64,000 bases of DNA from Bradyrhizobium erythrophlei (GCA_900129675.1 FSRD01000001.1:3771501-3835500), one strand, 5' to 3'; counted from the first letter of the stretch, positions 36,500 to 46,223 are shown. Notes: generated by a model not told the origin, from the sequence alone. Made by a program: numbers and translations.

Positions 36500-37395
36500 G
36501 GTTAGGGTCTGATTCTCTTGTGGCCATTCAGTGAAACCAATGCGGCTGCAATGCGCACGCTCAAGACACAGCCCACGCCGAATCGTCAGTGGGAAACCAA
36601 AGATCAACAGGGCGTGACCATCGCCCTCACGCTTCGTCCAAAGTTGCCCGGAGGCGCCACCGCGCGTGCGGGGGCCTCATAAATCCGCAGGCGTGGCCGA
36701 CGTCTGCTTTGGCGCGCATTACGGACTCAAGTCAGACGTTGCGCCAGTTCCGAAAACCTTCACACAACCGGACTCGTGCCGGCGACAAACAGCATAATCA
36801 ATTTCTGGAGCGTCTATCGAGTGGGATGTTACCAGCATAACGCGCGTCTTCCCACTAACGAAATTATGCCGTACCGCGCGCCGTCTATACGCGCGCGCGC
36901 GGGGCGTGCCGTGACCAAGGCCAGCGGGGTTAACCGTCCCGCGCTAGACGCGTGGAAGATTTGAATTTCCTTCGAGTAGAAGCCACGGGGACACCGGGCC
37001 CTCATCGACGCCATCACCAAAGCACTGCGCGACGATCCGCTTGTGGCCGATGAGATCCGAGCACTGAAGATTTTGCAGCGGCGTGCAAAGGCAGACTAAT
37101 TCCCGCCGCAATGTTGTTCAACTTTAGAACGATCGGTAATCGCAGAGTGGGGACTCAGATGCGAATACCCATAGTGGGGTTCTCTTGGCGGCCATTCAGC
37201 CGTCATTTGCTCAAAAGCTTCTAACGACTGAGCCATTGATACTCGATCCTTACGCGGTCGTGTTCGTCAACGATGGCTCGTGTTCGGCCGGAAAAATACT
37301 CGAGAGACGCTATTTGCGGCTTACACCGTAAAAAGTCCTGCGTATCCGCGAGCGAAGTGTCTGGGTCATAAAAAGCGTAGGTCTAGGGAGTGAGA
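36500..37395. other. Long gene-poor stretch
   Basis: About 900 bp. Its left end (36470-36555) continues the homology with 29990-30070 upstream of the secreted paralogues. At 37022-37098 a frame without start (RALIDAITKALRDDPLVADE, IRALKILQRRAKAD) looks like the tail of a small rhizobial protein. A CG-rich run GCGCGCGCGCGGGGCG lies at 36890. Otherwise I see nothing. Confidence 0.4.
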
Positions 37396-37497
37396 ATGAA
37401 ATCAGCCGCCAAGAGGACGGCCTCGGAAGCGCTTGCGCAGACGCTGGCCATCACAGCCATGCTTGTGATCGCGGGATTCACTTTCTATTCGCGTTAA
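37396..37497 (+). CDS. Tiny membrane protein (33 residues)
   Basis: MKSAAKRTASEALAQTLAIT then AMLVIAGFTFYSR: a basic start and one hydrophobic helix. TAGGGAGTGAGA precedes the ATG. It resembles tiny single-pass proteins, but no family is known to me. It ends 21 bp before an IS. Confidence 0.4.
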   Translation: MKSAAKRTASEALAQTLAITAMLVIAGFTFYSR

Positions 37498-37518
37498 ATT
37501 GGCTGGCCAATCAATAGC

Positions 37519-38611
37519 TGTGTGTACCGAAAACCCTATCCGGGTTTATCGAATGATAGAATCGGCTAAGTTGGCGCGATGATCGCGCTGATCTGCTTCG
37601 TTCTGGCCGTGCTGGCCTCGCCATTCAAGTCGAACATCCGGCTTGAGGCGGAGAATGCAGTGCTTCGACATCAGCTGATCGTCTTGCGACGCAAGCTGAA
37701 AGGCCGGGCTCGCCTCACGAACAACGACCGCTGGTTCTTCGTTCAGCTGTATCGCTGGTTCCCGTCGATCCTTCCGGTTCTCATGATTATTCGACCCGAA
37801 ACGCTGGTGGGTTGGCATCGGACCGGCTTTCGCCGCTATTGGCGTTGGAAATCGTGTCGACGGGGAGGGCGACCGCAGATCGAGACAGAATTGCGCGCGC
37901 TGATCCGGCAGATGAGCACAGAGAATTTGCTTTGGGGTGCGCCGCGCATCCACGGCGAACTGCTCAAGCTCGGGTTTAGCGTCGCTCAATCAAGTGTCGC
38001 CAAGTATATGGTCAAGCGACGCGGGCCTCCAAGTCAGGAATGGCGGACCTTTCTGCGAAACCACGCGCCGGACATCGCCGCCATGGATTTGTTCGTAGTA
38101 CCGACCATTGGCTTTAAGCTGCTGTATGGCTTCGTCATCATCCGGCTTGATCGCAGAGATCTCGTCTGGATCGGCGTCACAACCAACCCGGCGGCGGAGT
38201 GGGTTGCACGTCAGATCACCGAGGCTTTTCCTTGGGATGGCGCTCCGCGCTATATGATCCGAGATCGAGATCGAATCTACGGCACTGTCGTCACGCGCCG
38301 ACTGCGTGCCATGGGTATCCGAGACAAGCCAATTGCACCGGCCTCGCCTTGGCAGAACGGCTTTGCCGAACGGCTGATCGGATCGATCCGGCGCGAGTGT
38401 TTGGACCACATCATTGTCCTGGACGAGGAACATCTGCGTCGGATTCTGAAAAACTATGCGGACTATTACAACGGCGTGAGAACGCATCGGTCATTGAACA
38501 AAGATGCGCCTATCTCTCGCCAGGTTCAGCGATCCGGCGTCATAAATTCGCGCGCCATACTGGGCGGACTTCATCGTCAATACGTTCGGATTTAGATTTT
38601 CGGTACACACA
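37519..38611 (+). mobile_element. Intact rve-type insertion sequence (1,093 bp)
   Basis: Perfect terminal repeats TGTGTGTACCGAAAA and TTTTCGGTACACACA enclose a single transposase gene. No clear target duplication is visible. A 334-bp 3' remnant of the same element sits at 28863-29196. Confidence 0.85.
37579..38595 (+). CDS. DDE (rve) transposase/integrase, IS3/IS481-like
   Basis: 338 residues. N-terminal helix-turn-helix (LEAENAVLRHQLIVLRRKLK), then an integrase core with D in DIAAMDLFVVPTIGF, D in YMIRDRDRIYGTVV and E in NGFAERLIGSIRRECLDHII. The C-terminal NGVRTHRSLNKDAPISRQ is typical of retroviral-type bacterial integrases. A single uninterrupted frame, unlike classical IS3 with two. Probably active. 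Confidence 0.85.
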   Translation: MIALICFVLAVLASPFKSNIRLEAENAVLRHQLIVLRRKLKGRARLTNNDRWFFVQLYRWFPSILPVLMIIRPETLVGWHRTGFRRYWRWKSCRRGGRPQIETELRALIRQMSTENLLWGAPRIHGELLKLGFSVAQSSVAKYMVKRRGPPSQEWRTFLRNHAPDIAAMDLFVVPTIGFKLLYGFVIIRLDRRDLVWIGVTTNPAAEWVARQITEAFPWDGAPRYMIRDRDRIYGTVVTRRLRAMGIRDKPIAPASPWQNGFAERLIGSIRRECLDHIIVLDEEHLRRILKNYADYYNGVRTHRSLNKDAPISRQVQRSGVINSRAILGGLHRQYVRI

Positions 38612-38646
38612 ACAGTATGCCTGGAGTAAAGCAGGGAGAAACGCTT

Positions 38647-38814
38647 ATGCCCGTTGGAATGTTTCGTAGTGAGGAAGGGTGGGTGCAGGTCGATTACGAA
38701 ACCGGCAACATTCCGATCCCGCGATCAAAATATGAGGAAAATAAATACAAGCCCGATTTCGATAAATTGCCGTCAGAAGCAGAGTATTTCAGGGTTCGTA
38801 TCCAGGGCGGCTAA
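38647..38814 (+). CDS. Small hypothetical protein
   Basis: 55 residues (MPVGMFRSEEGWVQVDYETG, NIPIPRSKYEENKYKPDFDK, LPSEAEYFRVRIQGG). GCAGGGAGAAACGC before the ATG at 38647 decides the start. Polar, soluble, one or two beta hairpins. Family not recognised. Confidence 0.5.
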   Translation: MPVGMFRSEEGWVQVDYETGNIPIPRSKYEENKYKPDFDKLPSEAEYFRVRIQGG

Positions 38815-38994
38815 AACATCTCCGATCATGTCGCAGCACACTTGCGAGGCTTCTTGCCGAGCGTCTTCGGCACGCGGCAAATCCACGACGTGGTGATTTG
38901 CGCATCGGCCATACCGGATTTGAAAACCAAATCGTGCCATCCGCAACATTTTAGAATGGCTCGTCTACTTTGTCTGTTCGGTTGCGGACAGACC

Positions 38995-39234
38995 CTAATG
39001 GAATGCAACGCCGATCCGGCGGCCCTTTCGCCAAACGACGTGACAGTGGTGATTGCTGTGCTCGACGCTGATGACAAGTTCGAATGAACTGGGAATGCCG
39101 ATTTGGCTTTCGACCTCAAGGTTCGCACCGCCAACGGACATATTGCGGACCAAACAGTCGATCCCGGAGCCATCGAACGAGATTGTCCCGGCCTTTATGA
39201 CTTTCTGGCGCTGGGTGACGTGATTGTCGTCCAT
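38995..39234 (-). CDS. PilZ-domain protein with degenerate c-di-GMP motif
   Basis: 79 residues forming one PilZ beta-barrel: KVIKAGTISFDGSGIDCLVR, NMSVGGANLEVESQIGIPSS, CHVVWRKGRRIGVAFH. The second motif (N-x-S-x-x-G) is present. The first motif, normally R-x-x-x-R, reads R-Q-K-V-I-K, so the second Arg is lacking and c-di-GMP binding is doubtful. GGAGGTTCTG before the ATG is an excellent ribosome site. Such single-domain PilZ proteins are common in Bradyrhizobium. Confidence 0.75.
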   Translation of the reverse strand: MDDNHVTQRQKVIKAGTISFDGSGIDCLVRNMSVGGANLEVESQIGIPSSFELVISVEHSNHHCHVVWRKGRRIGVAFH

Positions 39235-39312
39235 CAGAACCTCCCTATGCCAAAGCGTTCAAATTCCCCCAAAGTAGGCCACTCGCATTTCTGCTCGTGG
39301 CAATGATCACGA

Positions 39313-39837
39313 TTAGCCTTGAGCTATGGCTGCGGCGTCCAAATTTGCCAGACCAGGCTCAGGCTGTCGGAAATACAGCCATGTCTCGACCACTCGTGCG
39401 GCGCAGAGTACCTTTGCGCCCAATAGATTGGGTACCTTTGGTTTGCCGCGCCCGCGTTTTGTCTTACCGCTGTTCGTCGTGAGACCTGGTGAAATGCGAG
39501 CCAGGTCAGCTCGCTGGGCAAGATCCCGTACCATCCCCGACGAGACAGAGAGATGCTTGATGTATTTCGCGTCCTCCAAGAGGTTTCGGATAGACGGATC
39601 GTCTAGTTCCCGTTGCACCAAACCAAGCGCTTCTGTAAGCGCGTCAAGCCTAGTCGCAGTCTCCGCTTTTGAGGGGCGGTATTGATCCACGAGCCGATCA
39701 TACTGCAGTCCCTGCGACGACCATTCGAGGTGGGCTGCGAGCCAGGACGGCGTTTCATCGGGAACAATTCGACGTGCGATGTCGAGAAATGTAGGGATCT
39801 CAATCGCATGCTCGTGTTCGTTCCCCTTCTTTGTCAT
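39313..39837 (-). CDS. Hypothetical helical protein
   Basis: 174 residues (MTKKGNEHEHAIEIPTFLDI, ARRIVPDETPSWLAAHLEWS, ... SKAETATRLDALTEALGLVQ, RELDDPSIRNLLEDAKYIKH), helical and soluble, ending in a basic segment (KTKRGRGKPKVP) and an Ala-rich tail. Preceded by AAAAGGGTG. No family recognised; codon pattern is convincing. Confidence 0.5.
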   Translation of the reverse strand: MTKKGNEHEHAIEIPTFLDIARRIVPDETPSWLAAHLEWSSQGLQYDRLVDQYRPSKAETATRLDALTEALGLVQRELDDPSIRNLLEDAKYIKHLSVSSGMVRDLAQRADLARISPGLTTNSGKTKRGRGKPKVPNLLGAKVLCAARVVETWLYFRQPEPGLANLDAAAIAQG

Positions 39838-39896
39838 CACCCTTTTCCCAGTTGCGGCAGGAAATCTAGGACGAGCTTACAGGAATGCATTAGGTT

Positions 39897-40587
39897 CCCA
39901 CCCGCCGCACTGGCCGCGAAGACAGCAACCACCTCCATCCCGATAGTCTTCGTCGTGGGGCTTGATCCGGTCGCGGCCGGATTGGTCGCAAGCTTCAACC
40001 GTCCGGGCGGCAACGCCACCGGCATGACTCTGGTCCCGGGACGGCTCGTGCAGAAGCGGCTGGAGTTACTGCGCGAACTCATTCCCGGCGCTGCCAACAT
40101 CGCGATGCTCATCAATCCTGCCAGTCCCGAAGCCCCGCCTGAAATCAGGGACGCGGAGGCGGCGGCGCAGGCAAACGGGGTACAGATTAAGTTGCTGAAC
40201 GCCACCACGCCGAACGAAATTGACGCAGCGTTCACATCTCTTGCTGATCTGGGCCCAGACGCACTGGTTGTTGGAACTGACATTTTTTTTAGCGTGCGAA
40301 AAGAGCAACTCGCGGCGCAAACGGCACGCACCAAGATTCCGGCAATCTACCCCTTCGATGATTTCCCCGCTTCCGGCGGTTTGATCAGTTATGGAACGAG
40401 GTCCATGGACGCCTATCGTCAGGGGGGTATTTACGCCGGACGGATTCTCAAGGGCGAAAAACCTGCTGATTTACCGGTGCAAGCGCCGACCAAGTTCGAG
40501 TTGATCATCAACCTAAAAACGGCCAGGGCGCTCGGCCTCACCGTGCCGCCGTCGCTGCTGGCACGTGCCGACGAGGTGATCGAATAG
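39897..40587 (+). pseudogene. ABC transporter substrate-binding protein (TrpX-like), N-terminus missing
   Basis: About 230 residues of a PF04392-type binding protein: IPIVFVVGLDPVAAGLVASF, NRPGGNATGMTLVPGRLVQK, DALVVGTDIFFSVRKEQLAA, ending NLKTARALGLTVPPSLLARA and DEVIE, the family's constant C-terminus. The first hundred residues including the signal peptide are replaced by other sequence near 39895. A complete relative lies at 56601-57590. Not functional for export. Confidence 0.8.
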
Positions 40588-40640
40588 AGCGCCATGTCCG
40601 TTCATGGCACCGAACGGACATGCCACCGTAGTCGCCGCAT

Positions 40641-40668
40641 ATCCGTTGTTGAGGGATGAACGGACCTC
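40641..40668. repeat. Dispersed palindromic repeat unit
   Basis: ATCCGTTGTTGAGGGATGAA then CGGAC: the TCCG(C/T)T ... (A)nCGGA hairpin with a central G-run seen at several places. It follows the ABC binding-protein fragment, as a related unit follows the full gene at 57.6 kb. Confidence 0.6.
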
Positions 40669-40878
40669 GTTCTGACGCCCGCCGAGGTCTGAAAATAACG
40701 GACATCGGCCCTGATCAGTTATTCGCGTTTCAAGAGAGCCATTCTTCAGCTCCTATCAGATGTGCTGACCTAACTCCCCGCGTGATCCCCATCACAGTAA
40801 TTGCCGCGCCATCGGCGTTAATCTACGCTCATCGGATAGCGGACAATGGTGTCCACTGCCGGAATGGGAGTGCAGACA

Positions 40879-41061
40879 ATGAACAAACATTCCGAAAATA
40901 AAACAACGTCGCTTCAGGACGAGCCGAACAAGGCAAAGCCCACGAAGGACGAACTCAACGAGCAAGACCTCAATAAAGTGGCTGGGGGCCTAGGCCCCGT
41001 AGACGGACTCCGATTTGGCCCCGTAGACGGACTCCGAATAAACACCCCGCACAACAATTGA
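40879..41061 (+). CDS. Double-glycine leader peptide, RiPP/bacteriocin-like precursor
   Basis: 60 residues. The leader (1-37) is charged and ends ELNEQDLNKVAGG, matching the double-glycine signal cut by C39-peptidase ABC exporters (E-L-(N/S)-x-x-(D/E)-L-x-x-V-x-G-G). The core (38-60) is LGPVDGLRFGPVDGLRINTP followed by HNN and contains two exact GPVDGLR units, encoded by a direct repeat of 21 bp. GGGAGTGCAGACA precedes the ATG and a strong terminator follows. No modification enzyme or exporter is nearby, so a product made in trans or an orphan are both possible. Confidence 0.65.
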   Translation: MNKHSENKTTSLQDEPNKAKPTKDELNEQDLNKVAGGLGPVDGLRFGPVDGLRINTPHNN

Positions 41062-41120
41062 AATTGACAGTTAAGCCGCCTTCTTTCGACGCAAAAAAAT
41101 AAGCTTTGGATTTCTTTGGG

Positions 41121-41152
41121 GGCCGCCTCAGTCGGCGGCCTCTTTCTTTTCA
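41121..41152 (+). terminator. Rho-independent terminator
   Basis: GGCCGCC, loop TCAGTC, GGCGGCC, then TCTTTCTTTT: a perfect 7-bp GC stem with a T-tract, 60 nt after the leader-peptide gene. Confidence 0.85.
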
Positions 41153-41180
41153 AACCAAGCAATGTCGCCTATTGACCCGC

Positions 41181-41623
41181 ATGTATGGTCCGGCCGCGCG
41201 TTGCAAGAAGATTTCGTCGAATTGGCGGCGGCGGTCTTGCATCAATGTATCCGGCCTCTGATTGGAGCATTTGGTGCTCCGGGCCATCATGGATATCAGC
41301 GCGCGTGCGTTCTAATTAGCGGACAGGCCTCGATTGGGCCATTTGGGTCACCAGTATTCGCACGCGCTCGGAAGACCGATCCTCCATCTCGTCTCATCCT
41401 CTCGCAGACCTCGGCGGGAAACTGTTGATAGGGTTACGTCATCGCTTGCTCCTCATGTCGCGCAGTTCCTTTGTTCAAGCCAAGGGCCGTTCCTTCGTCC
41501 CGGCCCGCAGAACGTCGATCGCGTCGCGCGCAGGGGCGGTCAAGGCCGGCCGTCGCGCTTGGCTTGCGGCGGGCGCCGGCGTTGCCAGGCTGCGCCTTGA
41601 CCGCGCCGAGCACGGCGCGAGGA
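41181..41623 (-). ncRNA. Candidate seek/bridge RNA region of IS1111-type copy 2
   Basis: 443 bp of conserved noncoding DNA downstream of an intact IS110-family transposase whose group keeps the guide RNA at this position. The actual transcript, guide loops and boundaries are not determined here. Confidence 0.4.
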
Positions 41624-42679
41624 TCAAGCGGATCGGACGCCTGCATCATCGGTCCTCGTCAGCTCGAAGGCGCGTCCTTTGGCCAGCACCGCCCACGCGA
41701 TCCGGGCAAGCTTGTTGGCGAGCGCGATCGCGAGCACGTTGTGGTGTAACCGCCTCTTGGCGGCTTCGATCCAGGATTTGAGCCCGTAACGTTCCCAGTC
41801 CTTTATCCTGACCAGCACAACCCATGCCGCCTGCACGAACAGAACGCGCAGGTAGCGATTGCCGCGCCTGGAGATTTTGCCGAGGATCGTGCGGTCTCCC
41901 GTCGAGATCTGCTTGGGCACCAGTCCGAGCCAGGCGCCGAAGTCGCGGCCTTTGGAGAATACGTCTCCAGTGCCGATCGCGGCCACCATGGCGCTCGAAA
42001 TGATCGGCCCGATGCCGGGCACCGTCATCAGGCGCGAACATGCCTGATCCTGACGGGCCAGCGCTCCGGATAGGCCATCGATGCGCTGATCCAGCCGGCG
42101 CCAGTCGCCTGCCAACTCCTCGATGACACGCAACATGCGGGGCGACAGGGCATCGGTGCGCGTTGCAAGGATGGTGGGCAGTTCCGTGCGCAGGAAGCCG
42201 ATCCCCTGGCGCACGGCGATCCCGCGTTCCAGCATGAAGGCGCGAATCTGGTTGATGATGCCGGTGCGTTGCGACACCAGCCGCTCGCGCACCCGATGCA
42301 GCGCCTGCAGATCCAGTTGCTCCGCGGTCTTGGTCGCCACGAACTTCATCGTCGGGCGCTGCACGGCTTCGGCAACCGCTTCGGCATCATTGAAGTCGTT
42401 CTTCTGTCTCTTGCTATAGGGGCGGACATATTTGGCCGGCATCAACCTGGCATCGTGACCAAGCGATGCGAGTTTGCGGCTCAGGTGATGGGCGCCGACG
42501 CAGGCTTCCATGCCGACCAGGCAGGGCGGTATATTGGCGAGCCGCGCTTCCACTTGGCCACGCGACCACTTTTGCCGCAGCACGATGGCGCCGCGCGCAT
42601 CGTGGCCCACGGCGTGGAACGAGTTCTTGCCGATATCGATGCCGATCACGGCGATCGCGGTATTGGGTATCTGAGACAT
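41624..42679 (-). CDS. IS110-family (IS1111 group) DEDD transposase
   Basis: 351 residues from MSQIPNTAIAVIGIDIGKNS. The RuvC-like DEDD residues are D in GIDIGKNS, E in GMEACVGAHH, and two D in KNDFNDAEAVAE. The C-terminal domain carries the nucleophile region PGIGPIISSAMVAAIGTG and GAWLGLVPKQISTGDRTILG. AAGGAGCACGCC precedes the ATG. Compared with copy 1 it has a 9-bp in-frame deletion (SGALARQ instead of SGEIEALARQ) between the two domains, near 42062. This is the likely active source for copies 1 and 2. Confidence 0.9.
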   Translation of the reverse strand: MSQIPNTAIAVIGIDIGKNSFHAVGHDARGAIVLRQKWSRGQVEARLANIPPCLVGMEACVGAHHLSRKLASLGHDARLMPAKYVRPYSKRQKNDFNDAEAVAEAVQRPTMKFVATKTAEQLDLQALHRVRERLVSQRTGIINQIRAFMLERGIAVRQGIGFLRTELPTILATRTDALSPRMLRVIEELAGDWRRLDQRIDGLSGALARQDQACSRLMTVPGIGPIISSAMVAAIGTGDVFSKGRDFGAWLGLVPKQISTGDRTILGKISRRGNRYLRVLFVQAAWVVLVRIKDWERYGLKSWIEAAKRRLHHNVLAIALANKLARIAWAVLAKGRAFELTRTDDAGVRSA

Positions 42680-42860
42680 GGCGTGCTCCTTGTCCTTGGC
42701 GCCCCTTGCCAGCTTCGCTTGCTGGCGGGGCAGGAGCACGGCCGGACCATCCCATTAACGGACATTCATCTGAGTTGATCGAAAGGGAGGGAGGGAATAC
42801 GGTTACCCTTTAAAGTGATACCTCTGCGCCGCAGACTACTGCGGTTGAAAGAAGTGCTCC

Positions 42861-43376
42861 ATGGCATCGCCAAGGGTACTCGGTCCGCATGATGGCCACC
42901 TCGCAATTCTAGGAGGCACCGGCGCCCGGCTTATCATTGAAGGGGACGACGCTGGCAAGCGCTTCGCACTTGTAGAGCATCCGATGCAGCCGCGAGCCTT
43001 GGCGGCTCCCATGCACCGGCACCACCGCGAGGACGAATATAGCTTCGTCCTCGAGGGCAGCATCGGGGCGCTGCTCGGAGATTCCGTGGTGATTGGCAAT
43101 CCGGGGGACCTGATCTTCAAGCCGCGCGAACAATGGCACACGTTCTGGAACGCTGGCGACGCGCCCGCCCAGGTATTGGAAATCATATCGCCGGCCGGGT
43201 TTGAGAACTATTTCCGCGAGCTAGGAACGGAGTTGATCAGCGGCCCCCCTGATCCGCAGCGGCTCGCGGCGCTCTGCGCGCGCTACGCGCTCGACATGGA
43301 CATGAGCAGCGTTCCCAGCCTCATCCAACGCTTCGGGGTGCGCTTTCCGGGAGCACCGCCGCCAGCGCCGCATTGA
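42861..43376 (+). CDS. Cupin-domain protein
   Basis: 171 residues, one cupin barrel. Motif 1 is MHRHHREDEYSFVLEG with the His/His/Glu ligands, and motif 2 is NPGDLIFKPREQWHTFWN with the last His, so metal binding is likely. The C-terminal region (RLAALCARYALDMDMSSVPS) is helical. Similar proteins are small dioxygenase- or isomerase-like enzymes or sensors; the substrate is unknown. It lies 100 bp from the IS110 copy 2 end and 107 bp before a group II intron; it looks intact. Confidence 0.75.
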   Translation: MASPRVLGPHDGHLAILGGTGARLIIEGDDAGKRFALVEHPMQPRALAAPMHRHHREDEYSFVLEGSIGALLGDSVVIGNPGDLIFKPREQWHTFWNAGDAPAQVLEIISPAGFENYFRELGTELISGPPDPQRLAALCARYALDMDMSSVPSLIQRFGVRFPGAPPPAPH

Positions 43377-44892
43377 TTTGGCATTTATGAGCGGCGGTAT
43401 TGCCCTGTCGTTTGAAGTCAATCGCGACGACGCCCGACCAGAGGCTTAGCTGCCAGAAAGCGCGACGACTTCCGCGTTTGGCGTGCGCCGTGCAAAGGAG
43501 GCGCTTTCCAGTGGGTGCAAGCCCCACCCGGCAACCGCTCCAGCCGGAAGCAATCGGAGCAGTCATGGAGGTAACGAAGTGACTGAAGCCTTCGATTAGC
43601 GTGTCACGAATTGGTGACAGCGCGAGTGTGCAGGCCGCAACACGAGTGAACGTCGAGCAAGCCTCGAAAAGGAAGATGTGTAGGCCGATCCGACTGCCAT
43701 ATCGGGGAAGGCTGAAACAGCTGGGCGAGTTGAGCAAAGAGTACGGCCAGTTGCTACACCGGGGTATTGGCGGCGGCATGTACACAAGGAAAGCGTACGC
43801 AACACGGGAAGCCCCAAGGCGAGGTCAGCGATGACCAACCGAACGCCCGCGAGGGACAGGTCGGCCGCCATGGGGTGGCGGAGAGGTTCGTATTACCGCT
43901 GAGAACGGGTAACACCGGTGGAGGGAAGTGAGCAGCCGACAAGGCTGAGAGTCTGACAGGGTGAAAGTCCCTGTACCGTCAATTACCTGTATTCGGACGG
44001 TTAGCATATCCGGTGCGTGTGGAGGCAACAAAGCACGATAGGCCCGGACGTAAAATCCCCGGCTGCCCTGCAGCAGTATCGCAGCGGTAGGAACGATCTG
44101 GGGGGAGAGCAAACTTGGAGGCCGGAACATTAAGGAATATCTGCATCCTCGAAACACGGACCTGCGAGAAGTCGTAATTCGTGGGGACAAAACGCGGGAA
44201 GCCGACCCATTCTTTCCTTGGGGAAGGCCGATGACATCGTGGAAGAAACAGGTGAGAGCACACGGTGTACCGCCGGGGTACGGGATCCAGCATCCAAGGA
44301 AAGATTCTCAGAGATAACGTCGGGAAGCTCCCGGGGGCAGCAGGGACTGCGTACAACCTGCCAGGACTCTTCGAACGAGGCTAAATGCCGAAGCAGGAGA
44401 GAGCCCAACGGGAGTGGCACATGAGCCCGTAGGAGCGATGACGGAGGGGTAACGCCCTCGGAGGAGATGGCACTCACATCTCCCCAACGGAGGTAGCACC
44501 GAAGTTGGGCAAAGGGGCTCAGGACACTTGGCGGCTTACTTGGCCGTATGGCGGCCGGCTTGATAAAACCGGCGGAACGCCACGACAGCTCAGGAGGCGA
44601 GGCTGAAGGCAAACCAGAATGGCGGGGGTGTACACGGACCAGCGTTTAAACCTCTCCAAACTTGGGAAGGCCTTCGGAAGAAAGCCAAGGTTTCAAACCG
44701 GACCCGGGAAATCTGGCCGTCCGGGATTATAGGGGGGCTTCGGGAAACGTAAGCCATGGTGAGACTGTGAACCCGTCCTGCAATCGAAAGAGCAGGAGCG
44801 GAAACCCCTCACCTACAGCGGGACGCGCCCGATTTCTATCCCAGTGGACCTCAGTTCAAGACAGACGCAACAAGTGGTGAGGGATTTGGAGA

Positions 44893-46223
44893 TTGGGCAA
44901 CCTATCAACTCCGAAAACTGTTCAGAAACTACAGAAGGCGTTGCACGCGAAAGCGAAGGCAGAAGCCGGCTATCGCTTCTACACGCTATACGACAAGATC
45001 AGCCGTGAGGACATTCTGGCCCATGCGTTTGCCCAGTGCCGTTCCAACAAGGGCGCACCGGGGGTCGACGGTCAGGACTTCGCGGACATTGAGGCGTATG
45101 GCGTCGAGCGGTGGCTTGGCGAACTGGCGCTTGCGCTCCGGGAGGAGAGCTACCAACCGGATCCTATCAGAAGAGTGTTCGTCCCGAAGGCCAACGGCAA
45201 GCTCAGGCCGCTGGGCATCTCGACCTGCGGGATCGGGTCTGCATGACAACAGCGATGCTGGTGTTGGAGCCGATCTTCGAAGCCGACCTTCCACCCGAAC
45301 AGTACGCGTACCGTCCCGGGCGCAATGCCCAACAGGCGGTGGTCAAGGTGGAAGGGCTGCTGTTCCGCGGCCACCCGGAAGTCGTTGGCGCCGACCTCGC
45401 GGACTACTTCGGAAGCATCCCCCATGCCGAGCTATTACAGTCGGTAGCGCGCCGGATCGTTGATCGGCGCGTGCTGCATCTGATCAAGATGTGGCTGGAA
45501 TGCACCGTGGAAGAAACCGATGATCGAGGACGGAAGACACGCACGACCGAAGCCCGGGACAACCGGCGCGGCATTCCGCAAGGCTCACCCATCTCACCGT
45601 TGCTGGCGAATATATACATGCGCCGGTTCATACTGGGATGGAAGAAGCTCGGACTGGAGCAACGCCTCGGCAGTCGTATCGTAACCTACGCCGATGATCT
45701 TGTGATCCTGTGCAAGAAGGGCAACGCCGATGAGGCGTGGCAGCAACTGCGCAAGATCATGAGCAAGCTGAAGCTCACGGTCAACGAGGAGAAGACACGA
45801 ATCTGCAGGGTCCCGGAAGAGGAGTTCGACTTCCTGGGCTACACGTTCGGACGGATGTTCTCAGAGAGAACCGGCCAGGCGCGCCTGGGTTACCGGCCAT
45901 CGAAGAAGAGCATCAAGCGCATGGTTGAGCAAATCCATGCACTAACGGACCGAACGGGGACATGGCAAGAAACCACAAAGCTGGTGGGCAAGGTGAACCG
46001 CACGCTGCGCGGATGGGCGAACTACTTCCAAGTAGGCACCGTCAGCAAGGCGTATCGGGCACTCGACAGCTACACAGCGATGCGGTTGCGCCGGTGGTTG
46101 CAGTTCAAGCACAGAACCAGGCGTCGCAAGGGCGGGACCTATCCACTCTCGCATCTTTACGGGCACTTCGGGCTCGTACGCCTGAGCCGGCTTGGGCACA
46201 ACGTGCCGTGGGTGAAGGCGTGA
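44893..46223 (+). pseudogene. ltrA: Group II intron reverse transcriptase, one frameshift
   Basis: First frame: LQKALHAKAKAEAGYRFYTL, RSNKGAPGVDGQDFADIEAY, VFVPKANGKLRPLGIST. Near 45225 a missing C (ACCTGCGGG for ACCCTGCGGG) ends it; the next frame continues RDRVCMTTAMLVLEPIFEAD, GIPQGSPISPLLANIYMRRF, the catalytic VTYADDLVILCKK, EFDFLGYTFGRMFSERTG and the maturase helices to 46223. One indel separates it from a complete enzyme, so either a recent lesion or a sequencing error. Confidence 0.85.

Larger units (their letters stand above)
41181..42756 (-). mobile_element. IS110/IS1111-type insertion sequence, copy 2 (intact)
   Basis: Same ends as copy 1, with subterminal repeats TGGTCCGGCCG / CGGCCGGACCA. 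It has an intact transposase, a 77-bp 5' leader and a 443-bp 3' noncoding region. Flanks ATTGACCCGC (left) and ACGGACATT (right) match the dispersed repeat TTTGACCC...CGGACATT, suggesting insertion inside that repeat. Confidence 0.88.

Noticed and set aside
36880..36910. CG-alternating run as Z-DNA or a regulatory site
   Set aside because: Short and isolated, with no gene context; it cannot be supported.
44218..44424. Small frame inside the intron leader
   Set aside because: Lies in structured intron RNA, with no family resemblance; likely chance.
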